Shown here piece by piece: positions 19,716 through 29,485 of a stretch of 64,000 nucleotides of DNA. A model generated the notes under the pieces. The model did no database searches, was not told the DNA's origin, and saw nothing but the letters and a program-made list of their open reading frames with translations. This DNA comes from Rhodococcus sp. ARC_M5 (GTDB taxonomy: Bacteria > Actinomycetota > Actinomycetes > Mycobacteriales > Mycobacteriaceae). Numbering within the stretch: position 1 is the first letter of the stretch; each line of letters opens with the position of its first letter. A program made the position numbers and the translations under genes. The DNA lies in assembly GCF_022810405.1 (NCBI RefSeq), contig NZ_JALGQE010000001.1:62001-126000 (forward strand), read 5' to 3'.

Positions 19716-20936
19716 ATGATCAATCTTGAACTTCCCAAGAAGCTTCGGGCGCAGGCGAATCAGGCTCACCAGGTCGCTGCCGAGATCTTCCGCCCCATTT
19801 CCCGTAAGTACGACCTCGCCGAACACGAGTACCCGGTGGAACTCGACACCATGGCGTCGATGGTCGAAGGCATGTCCGACGCCGGTGGCGAAATCGGCGG
19901 AGCCGCCGGTGGCCGCGAGAAGGACAGCGAGTCGGCCAAGCCCAGCAAGACCGCGAACGCCAACGGCGGCAACATGTCCGCTCTGGTGAACGTGATCGAG
20001 ACATGCTGGGGCGACGTAGGCCTCACGCTGTCGATCCCCTACCAGGGACTCGGCAACTCGGCCATCGCAGCGGTGTCCACCGACGAGCAGCTCGAGCGCT
20101 TCGGCAAGGTGTGGGCCTCGATGGCCATCACCGAACCCGGTTTCGGCTCGGACTCGGCAGCCGTCACCACCACCGCTGTCCTCGACGGCGACGAGTGGGT
20201 ACTCAACGGCGAGAAGATCTACGTCACCGCCGGTGAGCGTTCGACCCACATCGTGGTGTGGGCAACGGTCGACAAGTCTCTCGGCCGTGCGGCCATCAAG
20301 TCCTTCGTCGTCCCGCGTGACGCTCCGGGCCTGTCGGTTGCCCGCCTCGAGCACAAGCTGGGCATCAAGGCCTCCGACACCGCAGCACTGCTGCTGGAGG
20401 ATTGCCGCATCCCGAAGGACAACCTGCTCGGTACTGCCGAGGTGAACGTCGAGAAGGGCTTCGCGGGCGTCATGCAGACGTTCGACAACACGCGCCCACT
20501 GGTGGCAGGCATGGCCATCGGTGTGGCACGGGCGGCTCTCGAGGAGCTGCGGTCCATCCTCGTGGACGCCGGAGTCGACATCTCGTACGAGACCCCCGCG
20601 TACAACCAGCACGCTGCAGCGGCGGAGTTCCTGCGCCTCGAAGCGGACTGGGAGGCAGCACATCTGCTCGCGTTACGTGCGGCGTGGATGGCCGACAACA
20701 AGGAGCCGAACTCCCTGCAGGCCTCGATGTCCAAGGCCAAGGCCGGTCGCTCGGCGGTCGACATCACCCTCAAGGCAGTGGAGCTGGCCGGCACGTACGG
20801 CTACTCCGAGCGCCCACTGCTCGAGAAGTGGAGCCGCGACTCCAAGATTCTCGACATCTTCGAGGGAACGCAGCAGATTCAGCAGCTGATCGTTGCTCGT
20901 CGCGTCCTCGGAAAGTCGTCGGCAGAACTGAAGTGA
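19716..20936 (+). CDS. fadE23: Acyl-CoA dehydrogenase FadE23-like
   Basis: 406 residues, normal for the acyl-CoA dehydrogenase family. The flavin and substrate region has SMAITEPGFGSDSAAV, and the C-terminal active-site block LDIFEGTQQIQQLIVARRVLG carries the catalytic Glu in FEGT. The ATG at 19716 follows AAGGACA. It lies 44 bases after fadE24, so the two are one transcript and probably one enzyme. The arrangement matches fadE24-fadE23 of M. tuberculosis. A strong terminator follows. Confidence 0.9.
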   Translation: MINLELPKKLRAQANQAHQVAAEIFRPISRKYDLAEHEYPVELDTMASMVEGMSDAGGEIGGAAGGREKDSESAKPSKTANANGGNMSALVNVIETCWGDVGLTLSIPYQGLGNSAIAAVSTDEQLERFGKVWASMAITEPGFGSDSAAVTTTAVLDGDEWVLNGEKIYVTAGERSTHIVVWATVDKSLGRAAIKSFVVPRDAPGLSVARLEHKLGIKASDTAALLLEDCRIPKDNLLGTAEVNVEKGFAGVMQTFDNTRPLVAGMAIGVARAALEELRSILVDAGVDISYETPAYNQHAAAAEFLRLEADWEAAHLLALRAAWMADNKEPNSLQASMSKAKAGRSAVDITLKAVELAGTYGYSERPLLEKWSRDSKILDIFEGTQQIQQLIVARRVLGKSSAELK

Positions 20937-20972
20937 CACCCGGCTCGTCAGCGAGCCCGCGCAGCAACCGCG

Positions 20973-21007
20973 AAGCGGCATCGGACCTCGAGTCCGGTGC
21001 CGCTTTT
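20973..21007 (+). terminator. Intrinsic terminator after fadE23
   Basis: Stem AAGCGGCA-t-CGGAC with loop CTCGA and return GTCCG-g-TGCCGCTT, followed by TT. It lies 37 bases after the fadE23 stop and insulates the dehydrogenase operon from the sigma-factor locus. Confidence 0.8.
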
Positions 21008-21036
21008 CGTGCGCGAGAAGAAAATTTCGGCACCGG

Positions 21037-21063
21037 TGTCGATATCGTGGTCTGCCGAACGTC
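21037..21063 (+). promoter_or_regulatory. Candidate ECF42-type promoter
   Basis: TGTCGA (21037-21042), a 17-base spacer and CGTC (21060-21063) fit the -35 TGTCGA and -10 CGA/TC consensus reported for ECF42 sigma factors. It lies 59 bases upstream of the DGPF gene that is followed by an ECF42 sigma factor, so autoregulation is likely. Confidence 0.6.
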
Positions 21064-21121
21064 GTCATCGTGTACGGCGACTCGCGCCGCGACAACGAGG
21101 TACCGAACCCAGGAGCGCACC

Positions 21122-21466
21122 ATGAAGTACATCCTCTTGATCAACGCCGACACCGGGCCCGGAGCAGCACCGGGCTGCAGCAGTGTCGAGGACTGGATGA
21201 CATACGAGAAGGAGATGAAGGAGGCAGGCGTCCATGTCTCCGGTCACGCGATGGCGGATCTGACGACTGCCACGGCCGTGCGCGTCGACGCCGCCACCGG
21301 AGCACGCACCGTCACGGACGGACCGTACGCCGAATCGCACGAGGTTCTCGGCGGCTACGACGTGATCGACGTTCCCGACCTGGACGCAGCACTCGAATGG
21401 GCGGCCCGATGCCCTGGTTCCAAGGACGGCGGCACGGTGATCGTGCGGCCCCTTGCCGAATTCTGA
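21122..21466 (+). CDS. YCII-related DGPF-domain protein
   Basis: 114 residues of the YCII-related superfamily, with the DGPF-like signature TVTDGPYAESHEVLGGYDVID. Such small ferredoxin-like-fold proteins are the usual genomic partners and targets of ECF42 sigma factors; their biochemical activity is unknown. The ATG at 21122 is preceded by AGGAG at a good distance. The gene end is shared with the start of the sigma-factor gene, so they are translationally coupled. Confidence 0.9.
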   Translation: MKYILLINADTGPGAAPGCSSVEDWMTYEKEMKEAGVHVSGHAMADLTTATAVRVDAATGARTVTDGPYAESHEVLGGYDVIDVPDLDAALEWAARCPGSKDGGTVIVRPLAEF

Positions 21467-22793
21467 CCAGCCGAATTCTGACCGGCCGGATACTGCGGTG
21501 CTGAATTCCTCGGTGAACGATTCCGAGGTTCGTCGGGCGCTCGACTCGGTGTTTCGAGCCGAGCGCTCGATTCTGCTCGCTTCGTTGGTGCAGCGATATC
21601 GCGACCTGGACCTCGCCGAGGAAGTGGCCTCCGACGCTATCGAATCGGCTCTGAAACACTGGCCTGTCGATGGCGTCCCGGTCAGGCCCGGTGCCTGGTT
21701 GCTCACCACCGCCCGCCGGAAGGCGGTCGACCGCCTGCGCCGCGATCAGAGCCTGGCCGCGAAAGTAGGAGTGCTGCAGGCGGATACGGATCGCAGTGAA
21801 CCGAACCGCCCGAATCCGCTCGACGATGCCCTGCCCGACGACCGACTGCAGTTGTTCTTCACCTGCGCGCATCCTGCCCTCGCCGCCGGTGACCGGCTCG
21901 CACTGACTCTTCGATGCCTGGCCGGCCTCACCACCGGCGAGGTGGCCCGGGCGCTGCTCATCCCTCCGGCCACGGCAGCGCAGCGAATAGTGCGAGCCAA
22001 GAACAAGATTCGGGCCGCACGAATACCGTTTCGCCTCCCGGGCCCGGACGAGCTGGCAGACCGAGTGCCGATGGTGCTCGAGGTCGTCTATTCGATCTTC
22101 ACCGAAGGCTATTCGGCGACGTCGGGTGAGAGCATCGGGCGAATCGATCTCACCGCGGAAGCACTAGGGATGGGCCGACTTCTTCATACTGCCCTACCGA
22201 CCGAACCCGAAGTGGCGGGCTTGCTGGCGTTGATGCTGCTCGTCGAGGCCAGACGCGACGCTCGAACCGGACCGGACGGCGACATCGTTCTGTTGGCCGA
22301 TCAGGACCGGCGACTGTGGAACACCGCGTTCATCGCCGACGGCACGAGACTCGTCGTCGAGGCCCTGGGCGGCGGCCGGACCGGTCCGTACGCAGTCCAG
22401 GCCTCCATCGCTGCGCTGCACGACGAATCACCCGACTCGGACAGCACGGACTGGCCTCAGATCGTTGCCCTGTACGACGTGCTCATGACGCTCACACCGA
22501 GCGCGATAGTCGCGCTGAACCGGGCGGTAGCCGTGGCGATGCGCGACGGCCCCGGACCAGGCCTTCGGGAGCTGGACCGGCTTGCCGACGAGCCGTCGTT
22601 GCGCCGATATCATCCGTATCCCATGGCGAGAGCCGATCTGCTGCAACAACTCGACAGATTCGAGGAGGCGGCAGTCGACTATCGACGAGCGTTGGATGTC
22701 GCCCGAACCGCACCGGAGAAGCGCCTGCTCCGCCGCCGACTCGAGGAGGTGAACACCCGTCTCGGTCAGGCCGACAGAACCACGTCCGCCTGA
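21453..22793 (+). CDS. ECF42-group RNA polymerase sigma factor with C-terminal extension
   Basis: Up to 446 residues. Sigma-2 region (VFRAERSILLASLVQRYRDLDLAEEV...PGAWLLTTARRKAVDRLRRD) and sigma-4 region (RLALTLRCLAGLTTGEVARALLIPPATAAQRIVRAKNKI) lie in the first 190 residues. The remaining 250 form the helical TPR-like extension (DUF6596 region) typical of ECF42 and reported as needed for activity. No anti-sigma factor is nearby, as usual for the group. The start is uncertain: TTG 21453 overlaps the DGPF gene, while GTG 21498 or 21513 would also keep region 2 intact. It probably transcribes its own operon from the TGTCGA promoter. Confidence 0.9.
   Translation: MPNSDQPNSDRPDTAVLNSSVNDSEVRRALDSVFRAERSILLASLVQRYRDLDLAEEVASDAIESALKHWPVDGVPVRPGAWLLTTARRKAVDRLRRDQSLAAKVGVLQADTDRSEPNRPNPLDDALPDDRLQLFFTCAHPALAAGDRLALTLRCLAGLTTGEVARALLIPPATAAQRIVRAKNKIRAARIPFRLPGPDELADRVPMVLEVVYSIFTEGYSATSGESIGRIDLTAEALGMGRLLHTALPTEPEVAGLLALMLLVEARRDARTGPDGDIVLLADQDRRLWNTAFIADGTRLVVEALGGGRTGPYAVQASIAALHDESPDSDSTDWPQIVALYDVLMTLTPSAIVALNRAVAVAMRDGPGPGLRELDRLADEPSLRRYHPYPMARADLLQQLDRFEEAAVDYRRALDVARTAPEKRLLRRRLEEVNTRLGQADRTTSA
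21456..21485. repeat. Tandem 15-base direct repeat at the sigma-factor start
   Basis: CCGAATTCTGACCAG is followed directly by CCGAATTCTGACCGG, with a degraded third copy after. The repeat contains the DGPF stop codon and encodes PNSDQ-PNSDR if translation starts at TTG 21453. It looks like a local duplication. Confidence 0.7.
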
Positions 22794-22913
22794 TCTGCCG
22801 TCAACGAACGGTCTGCGTCCACCAGGCGAGGTTCGGGTTCGCACGCCGTGGATCCTAGGGGGAAGAAGTCTGGTAGACCGGTGGTACACGATCGAGCGAA
22901 GGGTGTGACCGAC

Positions 22914-23093
22914 ATGGCCGAGTGGGTCAAGAAGATCGAAGAGAACGCGAAGGGCTTCATCGCGGAGGCAGAGCAGGAGTTGACGGCACTCGAGGGTGTG
23001 GACACAGTCGATCTCACCGCAGATGGCTCCGAGAGCGCCGACGATTCCGAGGCGGTCACCAGTGACGATGCGCGCGAGCAGGTCTCGGACTGA
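22914..23093 (+). CDS. Small acidic hypothetical protein
   Basis: 59 residues if started at ATG 22914 (GTG 22905 adds three). It begins MAEWVKKIEENAKGFIAEAE, a likely amphipathic helix, then turns into an acidic, Asp/Glu/Ser-rich, probably disordered tail. No family is recognised. It sits seven bases before the GyrB-like gene on the same strand, suggesting co-transcription. Size and composition make it less certain than its neighbours. Confidence 0.5.
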   Translation: MAEWVKKIEENAKGFIAEAEQELTALEGVDTVDLTADGSESADDSEAVTSDDAREQVSD

Positions 23094-23100
23094 GCCCTCG

Positions 23101-23706
23101 ATGTCCAGTCGGCGCACCTGGCGCACGACGACACACGACTGGTCTGTCGACGTCGATCGAGACCATCTCGCACATATCCGAGCTCGACCCGACGACTACG
23201 CGCCCGGCGGCGTCCTGCACCTGATTCTCGAGGTTCTCGCGTACGCGGCAGACGAGGCCGAGTATCAGGGCGACGGTCATGCGAGCGTCACGCTCTGCTC
23301 GGACGGCGTGATCGAGGTGTCCGATACCGGTCGCGGCACCGACACCAGACTCGATGACGGCGTCGCGGTTCGCAAGCCTGTCGTCTGCACGAAAGATGTG
23401 CGTTTCTTCGACGAACAACAGCCCATTCTGCTCGACGACGGCCATGCTCGGCGTGGGATGTCCGTGGTCGCGGCACTGTCCGAGACGCTCGAACACACCA
23501 ATCGCCGGATCGACGGTGCCTGGACCGCACGATACGAGCACGGAATTCCCGTCACCGAGCTGATGCCGACCGCACCGACCGAGCGCACCGGTACCACCAT
23601 TCGGTTCCTGCCCGACGCCTCCCTGATACCTACGCCCCCACCGACCCCCGACGATGTGCGTGCGGCTATCGCCCCGCACGAATTTCTCACGGTGTCGGTG
23701 ACGTAG
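23101..23706 (+). CDS. Stand-alone GyrB/ParE-like ATPase-domain protein, degenerate
   Basis: 201 residues that align along their length with the N-terminal GHKL ATPase domain of DNA gyrase subunit B: IRARPDDY (gyrase R-KRPGMY), LHLILEVLAYAADEA (gyrase VFEVVDNAIDEA), IEVSDTGRGTD, MSVVAALSE and RYEHGIP...ERTGTTIRFLPD. The catalytic Glu and the Asp of DxGxG are kept. The Asp-Asn pair of the N-box is replaced by Ala-Tyr, so the Mg-binding Asn is lost. There is no transducer, TOPRIM or other domain. It cannot be a topoisomerase. It may bind nucleotide or mimic or interact with gyrase, but the function is unknown. Confidence 0.75.
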   Translation: MSSRRTWRTTTHDWSVDVDRDHLAHIRARPDDYAPGGVLHLILEVLAYAADEAEYQGDGHASVTLCSDGVIEVSDTGRGTDTRLDDGVAVRKPVVCTKDVRFFDEQQPILLDDGHARRGMSVVAALSETLEHTNRRIDGAWTARYEHGIPVTELMPTAPTERTGTTIRFLPDASLIPTPPPTPDDVRAAIAPHEFLTVSVT

Positions 23707-23712
23707 CCGGGA

Positions 23713-24225
23713 TCAGTCGAACACGGACCAGCAAATATTGTTCCTTCTCTTCTGGTCTTCCAGCACGAGTTCCCGCACGCTGTCCGGTAGCCGGTCACGC
23801 TGCCACTCGAGTTCTTCTCTGCCCGCACTCGGCTCCGAGCCGTGACGAGCCGCCGCCCGAACTGCCTTGATGGCGTACGCGGCCGCTCCGAGATCGTGTT
23901 CGGGCACATGAGCAACACAGGCGGCCTGACCGGCGGCATAGGCGGCGAAACGCGCCGCACCGTGCAGTGGCCGTGCCGCTCCCATCGAATGGCCCCCGAG
24001 GGCGCGAGTGGCCATCATTGCGAGTTCGCCGCGCACCCACGCGCGGGTGGCCTCGATTGCTTCGCGGGGCCGCGGATCGGAGGGCTCGACCGTCTCGAAC
24101 AGAGCGAGAACGTGTTCCGCACACTCGGCCGCCCAGAGCGCGAGGCTTCGATGATCGTCGTCGGTCAGCAGTCCGCCGCGATGCACGGTGATGAGGCGAG
24201 GGTCTCTGACGGCAGGGAGAATCAT
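23713..24225 (-). CDS. Imm-5-like putative immunity protein
   Basis: About 170 residues, all helical in appearance. LTDDDHRSLALWAAECAEHVLALFE and PREAIEATRAWVRGE are hallmarks of the Imm-5-like family named as putative immunity proteins from polymorphic toxin loci. The ATG at 24225 follows GAGGG; a start at 24261 is possible but has no ribosome-binding site. No toxin, WXG100 or secretion gene is adjacent, so this is an orphan copy. It faces the GyrB-like gene convergently, with six bases between stops. Confidence 0.75.
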   Translation of the reverse strand: MILPAVRDPRLITVHRGGLLTDDDHRSLALWAAECAEHVLALFETVEPSDPRPREAIEATRAWVRGELAMMATRALGGHSMGAARPLHGAARFAAYAAGQAACVAHVPEHDLGAAAYAIKAVRAAARHGSEPSAGREELEWQRDRLPDSVRELVLEDQKRRNNICWSVFD

Positions 24226-24301
24226 TCGAACCGACCCTCGCGGTGATACCGCGTACGACATTCGTCCGAGTGGCCGACCACGACACCCATCAGAGCACAG
24301 A

Positions 24302-24331
24302 AAAAGACCCAGGACATGTCCTGGGTCTTTT
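24302..24331. terminator. Intrinsic terminator of the initiator tRNA gene
   Basis: A perfect 30-base palindrome, AAAAGACCCAGGACA and its complement, with T-tracts on both strands. It lies five bases beyond the 3' end of the tRNA. Confidence 0.9.
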
Positions 24332-24336
24332 CGTGT

Positions 24337-24413
24337 TGGTAGCGGGGACAGGATTTGAACCTGCGACCTCTGGGTTATGAGCCCAGCGAGCTACCGAGCT
24401 GCTCCACCCCGCG
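24337..24413 (-). tRNA. Initiator tRNA-fMet (CAT)
   Basis: A 77-nucleotide cloverleaf with anticodon CAT (24377-24379) and encoded CCA. Initiator features are present: an unpaired first acceptor position (C1 opposite T72) and three G-C pairs closing the anticodon stem (GGGCTCATAACCC). The sequence is very close to the mycobacterial initiator tRNA. Confidence 0.96.
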
Positions 24414-25491
<1,078 letters not shown>

Positions 25492-25563
25492 TCACCCGGC
25501 AGTTCGCTCGAACTGCCACTGACCTCGTCGCTGTAGCTCGCGCACGAGTCAGGTAACGACAAC

Positions 25564-25602
25564 GAAAGAGCCGCCCCACCATTTCGGTGGGGCGGCTCTT
25601 TC
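25564..25602. terminator. Bidirectional terminator between rpf and UPF0182
   Basis: Perfect 17-base-pair stem GAAAGAGCCGCCCCACC, loop ATTTC and complementary return, with TTTC at both ends. It serves both convergent genes. Confidence 0.9.
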
Positions 25603-25632
25603 GCTCATGTCAGCGGGCCGTAGCCGTACCGA

Positions 25633-28611
25633 TCAATTACCTGCCCCGTTGTACGTGTCGACAGCGACCTGCAGGTTCTCCAGCGCGGTGCCGAGCTCCG
25701 CGAGATTTCCGCTCTGCTGTGCAGTGCGCACTGCGTCGAGTGCGGAATTCAATCCGGTGACCGCCGCGTCCCGTGTTGCCGAGCCGCCGGTGGACGGAGC
25801 CGGATCCGGGGAATCCGGAGTGGTGGCCTCGGTCTCCGAGGTACCTCCCGATTCGGCCGGTTGTGGGTCCTCGGGAGCACCACCAGGAGCAGTGGCCGCC
25901 GCGCCTGTGCCCGCGCCGAACACCTGATCGAGCGCCTCGGACAGTCTGGGCGCGTACCCGACCCTGACCCCACCTTCCGCCCCCGGCTCACGGTAGCTCA
26001 CCAGGACCTTCGTCAACTGCGGGAACGTCGAGGTCGAAGCATTCTTCCGAGACGTGTACAGCGGTTCCACGTACAGGATTCCGCCGTCGGCAATCGGGAG
26101 CGTCAGCAAGTTGCCGTACTGCAGTTCGTTGGACTGCTCGAGCAGCGTTCTGTCCGATGCCACCCGGGCGTCCGAGGTCATCGAGTTCTGCGCCTGCTGC
26201 GGACCCTGGGTCTGCGTCTGAGTCGGCAATTGCAGAACCGTGAACTTGCCGTAGTCGTCCGGATCGGACCGGACCGAGATGTACGAAGCCAGCAGTTCTC
26301 GGTTGAACCCGACCATGGCGCTGGTCAGCCGGAACGACGGCTCTCCGGTTTCAGGATCGCCGACCAGGACGTAGTACGGCGGCTGATTCAGATCACTGCC
26401 GGCACCGCTGTTGCTGGTCGGGTCACTGGGCACTGACCAGAACGCGTTGTTGGTGAAGAACTCGTTGGGGTTGTCCACGTGGTACTTCGCCAACATTTCT
26501 CGCTGAACCTTGAACAGGTCCTCCGGGTAACGGAAATGCGAACGGAGCTCGTCCGAGATCTCGGACTCGGGTTGGACCGAATTCGGGAACACACCCATCC
26601 ATGCCTTCAACACGGGATCGGTGTCATCGACCTGGTACAGCGTCACTGTGCCGTCGTATGCGTCGACCGTCGCCTTGACGGAATTTCGGATGTACGACAC
26701 CTCGTCACGTGGGAGTGGCCGACCTGTCGTCGACTCGACACTGTCCACCGTCAGACCGTCCAGCGATGCCCGCTGAGCGTAGGGGTAATCCTTCAGCGTC
26801 GTGTAGCCGTCGACGATCCAGACGATCTTGCCGTCCACGACCGCCGGGTACGAATCGGTATCGGTGGTCAACCACGGCGCAACCTTCTGCACACGATCAC
26901 GAGGATCGCGATCGAACAGGATCTTCGAGTCGTCGCCGATGGCTCCGGAGAAGAGAATGTTTCGCTCTGCGTATTTCGCAGCGAACGCCAGGCGGTTGAA
27001 CCAATTGCCCACCGAGACGCCACCCGAACCGGTGTATGTGTAATTGGATTCGTCGGTGTCGTACTCGCGGTCCCCAGTACCGGTAGCACCCACGATCGCG
27101 TAGTCCGGATCTGCTGCGGCGATGACTTCGCCATAGTAGATACGGGGCTGGTCGACCGGGATGACCTGCTGAGAATCCTGCGATGCGATGTCGCTGACCG
27201 TGTAGATCGGGTAGCCGCTGTTGCTGTTGGCACCTTCGGCGGTCGGATCCTGAACAGCTGCATTGACCCTGTTGGCAGGAGCTGCAACGAAGCCGTTTCC
27301 GTGCGTGTAGACGGTGTGCCGGTTGATCCAGTCCGTCTGGTTGCCGGTCAAGGACTGCGGTGAGAGCTCGCGGGCCGCGACGATGTAATCCTGCAACTGC
27401 CCGTCGATTTCGTACCGGTCGATGTCGAGTGTGTCGGGGAAACCGAAGAAGTTCTTCAGCTGCTGCTGCTGGGTGAAAGTGCGGGACAACACATTCGGAT
27501 CGAGCAGACGAGTGTTGGCGATGGTGGTCCTGTCCGCCTCGCTCTCGCGCGGATTCTGCGAACTCTCCCCGGAATAGTCCTGGTACTCGACCACGTCGTC
27601 GCCGATCCCGTACGCATCCCGCGTCGCCGTGATGTTCCGCTGGATGTAGGTGCTCTCTTTCTCGGCCGCGTTCGGGCGCACCGAGAACTGTTCCATCACC
27701 AGCGGCCAGACGGCACCGATCAGAATGGACGAGAGCACCAGCAATGCCGTGGCCAAGGCCGGAATTCGGAGATCACGCAGGAAGATCGCCGCAAAGAAGG
27801 CGACCGCGCAGATCACGGCAATAGCGAGCAGGATCAGCTTGGCCGGCAACACCGCGTTGATATCGGTGAAGCTGGCACCGCTGAACGTGGGTTCCTTACG
27901 ACTGCTCGACAGCAGCGTGTACCTGTCCAGCCAGTACGCGATCGCCTTGAGAAGAACGAAGCTGCCGGCGATGACTGCCAGTTGAATGCGCGCGGCGCGA
28001 GTGAGAGCACCCTCGCGTCCGGCCAGGCGAATACCGCCGAACACGTACTGCGTCATCAGGTTCGCGAGGAAGGCCAATACGACGGCCACGAACAGCCAGT
28101 TGAGGATGAACCGGTAGAACGGAAGGTCGAACGAGTAGAACCCGACGTCGAGGCCGAACTGCGGATCGGTGGTCCCGAAGTCCCCGCCGTTCAGGAACAG
28201 CTGCACCGTCACCCAGTTGGCCTGAGCGATCATGCCGGACAGGAAACCGAAGACCACCGGGATTCCGATGCCGAACAAGCGCAACCGGCTCATCACCGTG
28301 GTGCGATACCGCGCGATCGGATCGTTGGGGCCGGCCACCGGAACGAATACGGGACGGTTGCGGTACGCCAACAGCAACGCGGCGAACAGGATGAGTCCCA
28401 CGATCAGAGCGACAACGAGGAAGATCACCAACCGTGTCAGCAGAGTAGTGGTGTACACGCCGCGGAAGTCGACCTCACCGAACCACAGCCAGTTCGTGTA
28501 GACGTCGATCAGACGGGGACCGATGAGGAGCAGACCTGCTGCTACCAAGGCCAATACGAGCAAGATCCGGCTTCGCCGCGACAAGGACGGCATACCGGTG
28601 GGGGGCCTCAT
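25633..28611 (-). CDS. UPF0182 family membrane protein
   Basis: About 992 residues of UPF0182 (Rv3193c-like), conserved in actinobacteria but of unknown function. Seven hydrophobic segments occupy about residues 10-320, followed by a large domain of about 550 residues that should lie outside the membrane, then a low-complexity Ala/Pro/Glu linker (PGGAPEDPQPAESGGTSETE) and a C-terminal helical segment resembling a coiled coil (LDAVRTAQQSGNLAELGTAL). The ATG at 28611 puts the first membrane segment near the N-terminus; an ATG six codons later is equally possible. It is divergent from the PPA1309 gene. Confidence 0.88.
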   Translation of the reverse strand: MRPPTGMPSLSRRSRILLVLALVAAGLLLIGPRLIDVYTNWLWFGEVDFRGVYTTTLLTRLVIFLVVALIVGLILFAALLLAYRNRPVFVPVAGPNDPIARYRTTVMSRLRLFGIGIPVVFGFLSGMIAQANWVTVQLFLNGGDFGTTDPQFGLDVGFYSFDLPFYRFILNWLFVAVVLAFLANLMTQYVFGGIRLAGREGALTRAARIQLAVIAGSFVLLKAIAYWLDRYTLLSSSRKEPTFSGASFTDINAVLPAKLILLAIAVICAVAFFAAIFLRDLRIPALATALLVLSSILIGAVWPLVMEQFSVRPNAAEKESTYIQRNITATRDAYGIGDDVVEYQDYSGESSQNPRESEADRTTIANTRLLDPNVLSRTFTQQQQLKNFFGFPDTLDIDRYEIDGQLQDYIVAARELSPQSLTGNQTDWINRHTVYTHGNGFVAAPANRVNAAVQDPTAEGANSNSGYPIYTVSDIASQDSQQVIPVDQPRIYYGEVIAAADPDYAIVGATGTGDREYDTDESNYTYTGSGGVSVGNWFNRLAFAAKYAERNILFSGAIGDDSKILFDRDPRDRVQKVAPWLTTDTDSYPAVVDGKIVWIVDGYTTLKDYPYAQRASLDGLTVDSVESTTGRPLPRDEVSYIRNSVKATVDAYDGTVTLYQVDDTDPVLKAWMGVFPNSVQPESEISDELRSHFRYPEDLFKVQREMLAKYHVDNPNEFFTNNAFWSVPSDPTSNSGAGSDLNQPPYYVLVGDPETGEPSFRLTSAMVGFNRELLASYISVRSDPDDYGKFTVLQLPTQTQTQGPQQAQNSMTSDARVASDRTLLEQSNELQYGNLLTLPIADGGILYVEPLYTSRKNASTSTFPQLTKVLVSYREPGAEGGVRVGYAPRLSEALDQVFGAGTGAAATAPGGAPEDPQPAESGGTSETEATTPDSPDPAPSTGGSATRDAAVTGLNSALDAVRTAQQSGNLAELGTALENLQVAVDTYNGAGN

Positions 28612-28816
28612 GCCCACGTGCCACACTCCAACTTCGGGCGACGCCGACCGGCGCCGCAGATGACTTCTTCGGCGCACTCGTCGTGCGCCGCATGTCCGTT
28701 TCGCCCTACTGTACGTACGTTGATCCTACGGCCGCGACGCCCGTACTGCGGCCACTGCTGGGCCCAGGTCAGGAGCGTCGGTGCCCGTGGAACCATCCGG
28801 ATGCGAGGATAGTGCG

Positions 28817-29473
28817 GTGAGCAACGAGAGCAACGGACTGCCCGGCGAAGACCATTTCGGTGACGATTTCGACCCCGATTCCGGTGGGCAGGACGTGGCC
28901 GAGGCTCTGGCTCGGTGCGCTCGCGAGGTAGCCGACTTCGTCGACGCAGGAGGATGGCACCAGGCCCCGCAGATGTTCGCACTGGTGCCCACCGCGGCGC
29001 TCGCCGCAGCCGAGCCCGGTCTGCTCGACGATCTTGCCGACGGCGCTGCGCTGACTCCGATTCAGCAGCATTCGCTTCCCGAGGACATCACCGGCGGCTC
29101 CCCCGCCCTGGACGAGTTCCTGGCCACCTCGACGTGGCCCGACGGTGTCGTCGGATGCGCTCTGGTGCAGGAGATCGTGGTACTCCCCCCGGCCGCCGAA
29201 TCGAGCCTCGACGAGGCATTGATGCCGCTGCTCGCCGATCCCGATGCGGCCGACGAGGCCGCACGCTCGGCTGCCGAGAACCATCCCGAGAAGAAGGATG
29301 CTCGGTTGATAGTCGCGGTACTCAAGGACGGTCCGTCGTTGACGCTGTTGCAGTTGCACCCGGACGAGGACGCCGATCCTTTCGCGCCCATCGATCTTCG
29401 CATCGCGCCGGACCTGGCCCCCAACGTGGTACACGGCCTGTACGCGACCTTCGACGTCGTCGACGACGACTGA
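28817..29473 (+). CDS. PPA1309 family protein
   Basis: 218 residues, acidic and without membrane segments. The pattern VAEALARCAREVADFVDAGGW...APQMFALVPTAAL and DGVVGCALVQEIVVLP...KDARLIVAVLKDG matches the PPA1309 family, a conserved actinobacterial group with no known function. GTG at 28817 is preceded by GAGGA. It faces the PDZ protease gene convergently with 12 bases between stops. Confidence 0.85.
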   Translation: MSNESNGLPGEDHFGDDFDPDSGGQDVAEALARCAREVADFVDAGGWHQAPQMFALVPTAALAAAEPGLLDDLADGAALTPIQQHSLPEDITGGSPALDEFLATSTWPDGVVGCALVQEIVVLPPAAESSLDEALMPLLADPDAADEAARSAAENHPEKKDARLIVAVLKDGPSLTLLQLHPDEDADPFAPIDLRIAPDLAPNVVHGLYATFDVVDDD

Positions 29474-29485
29474 CGACGGCCTGGA

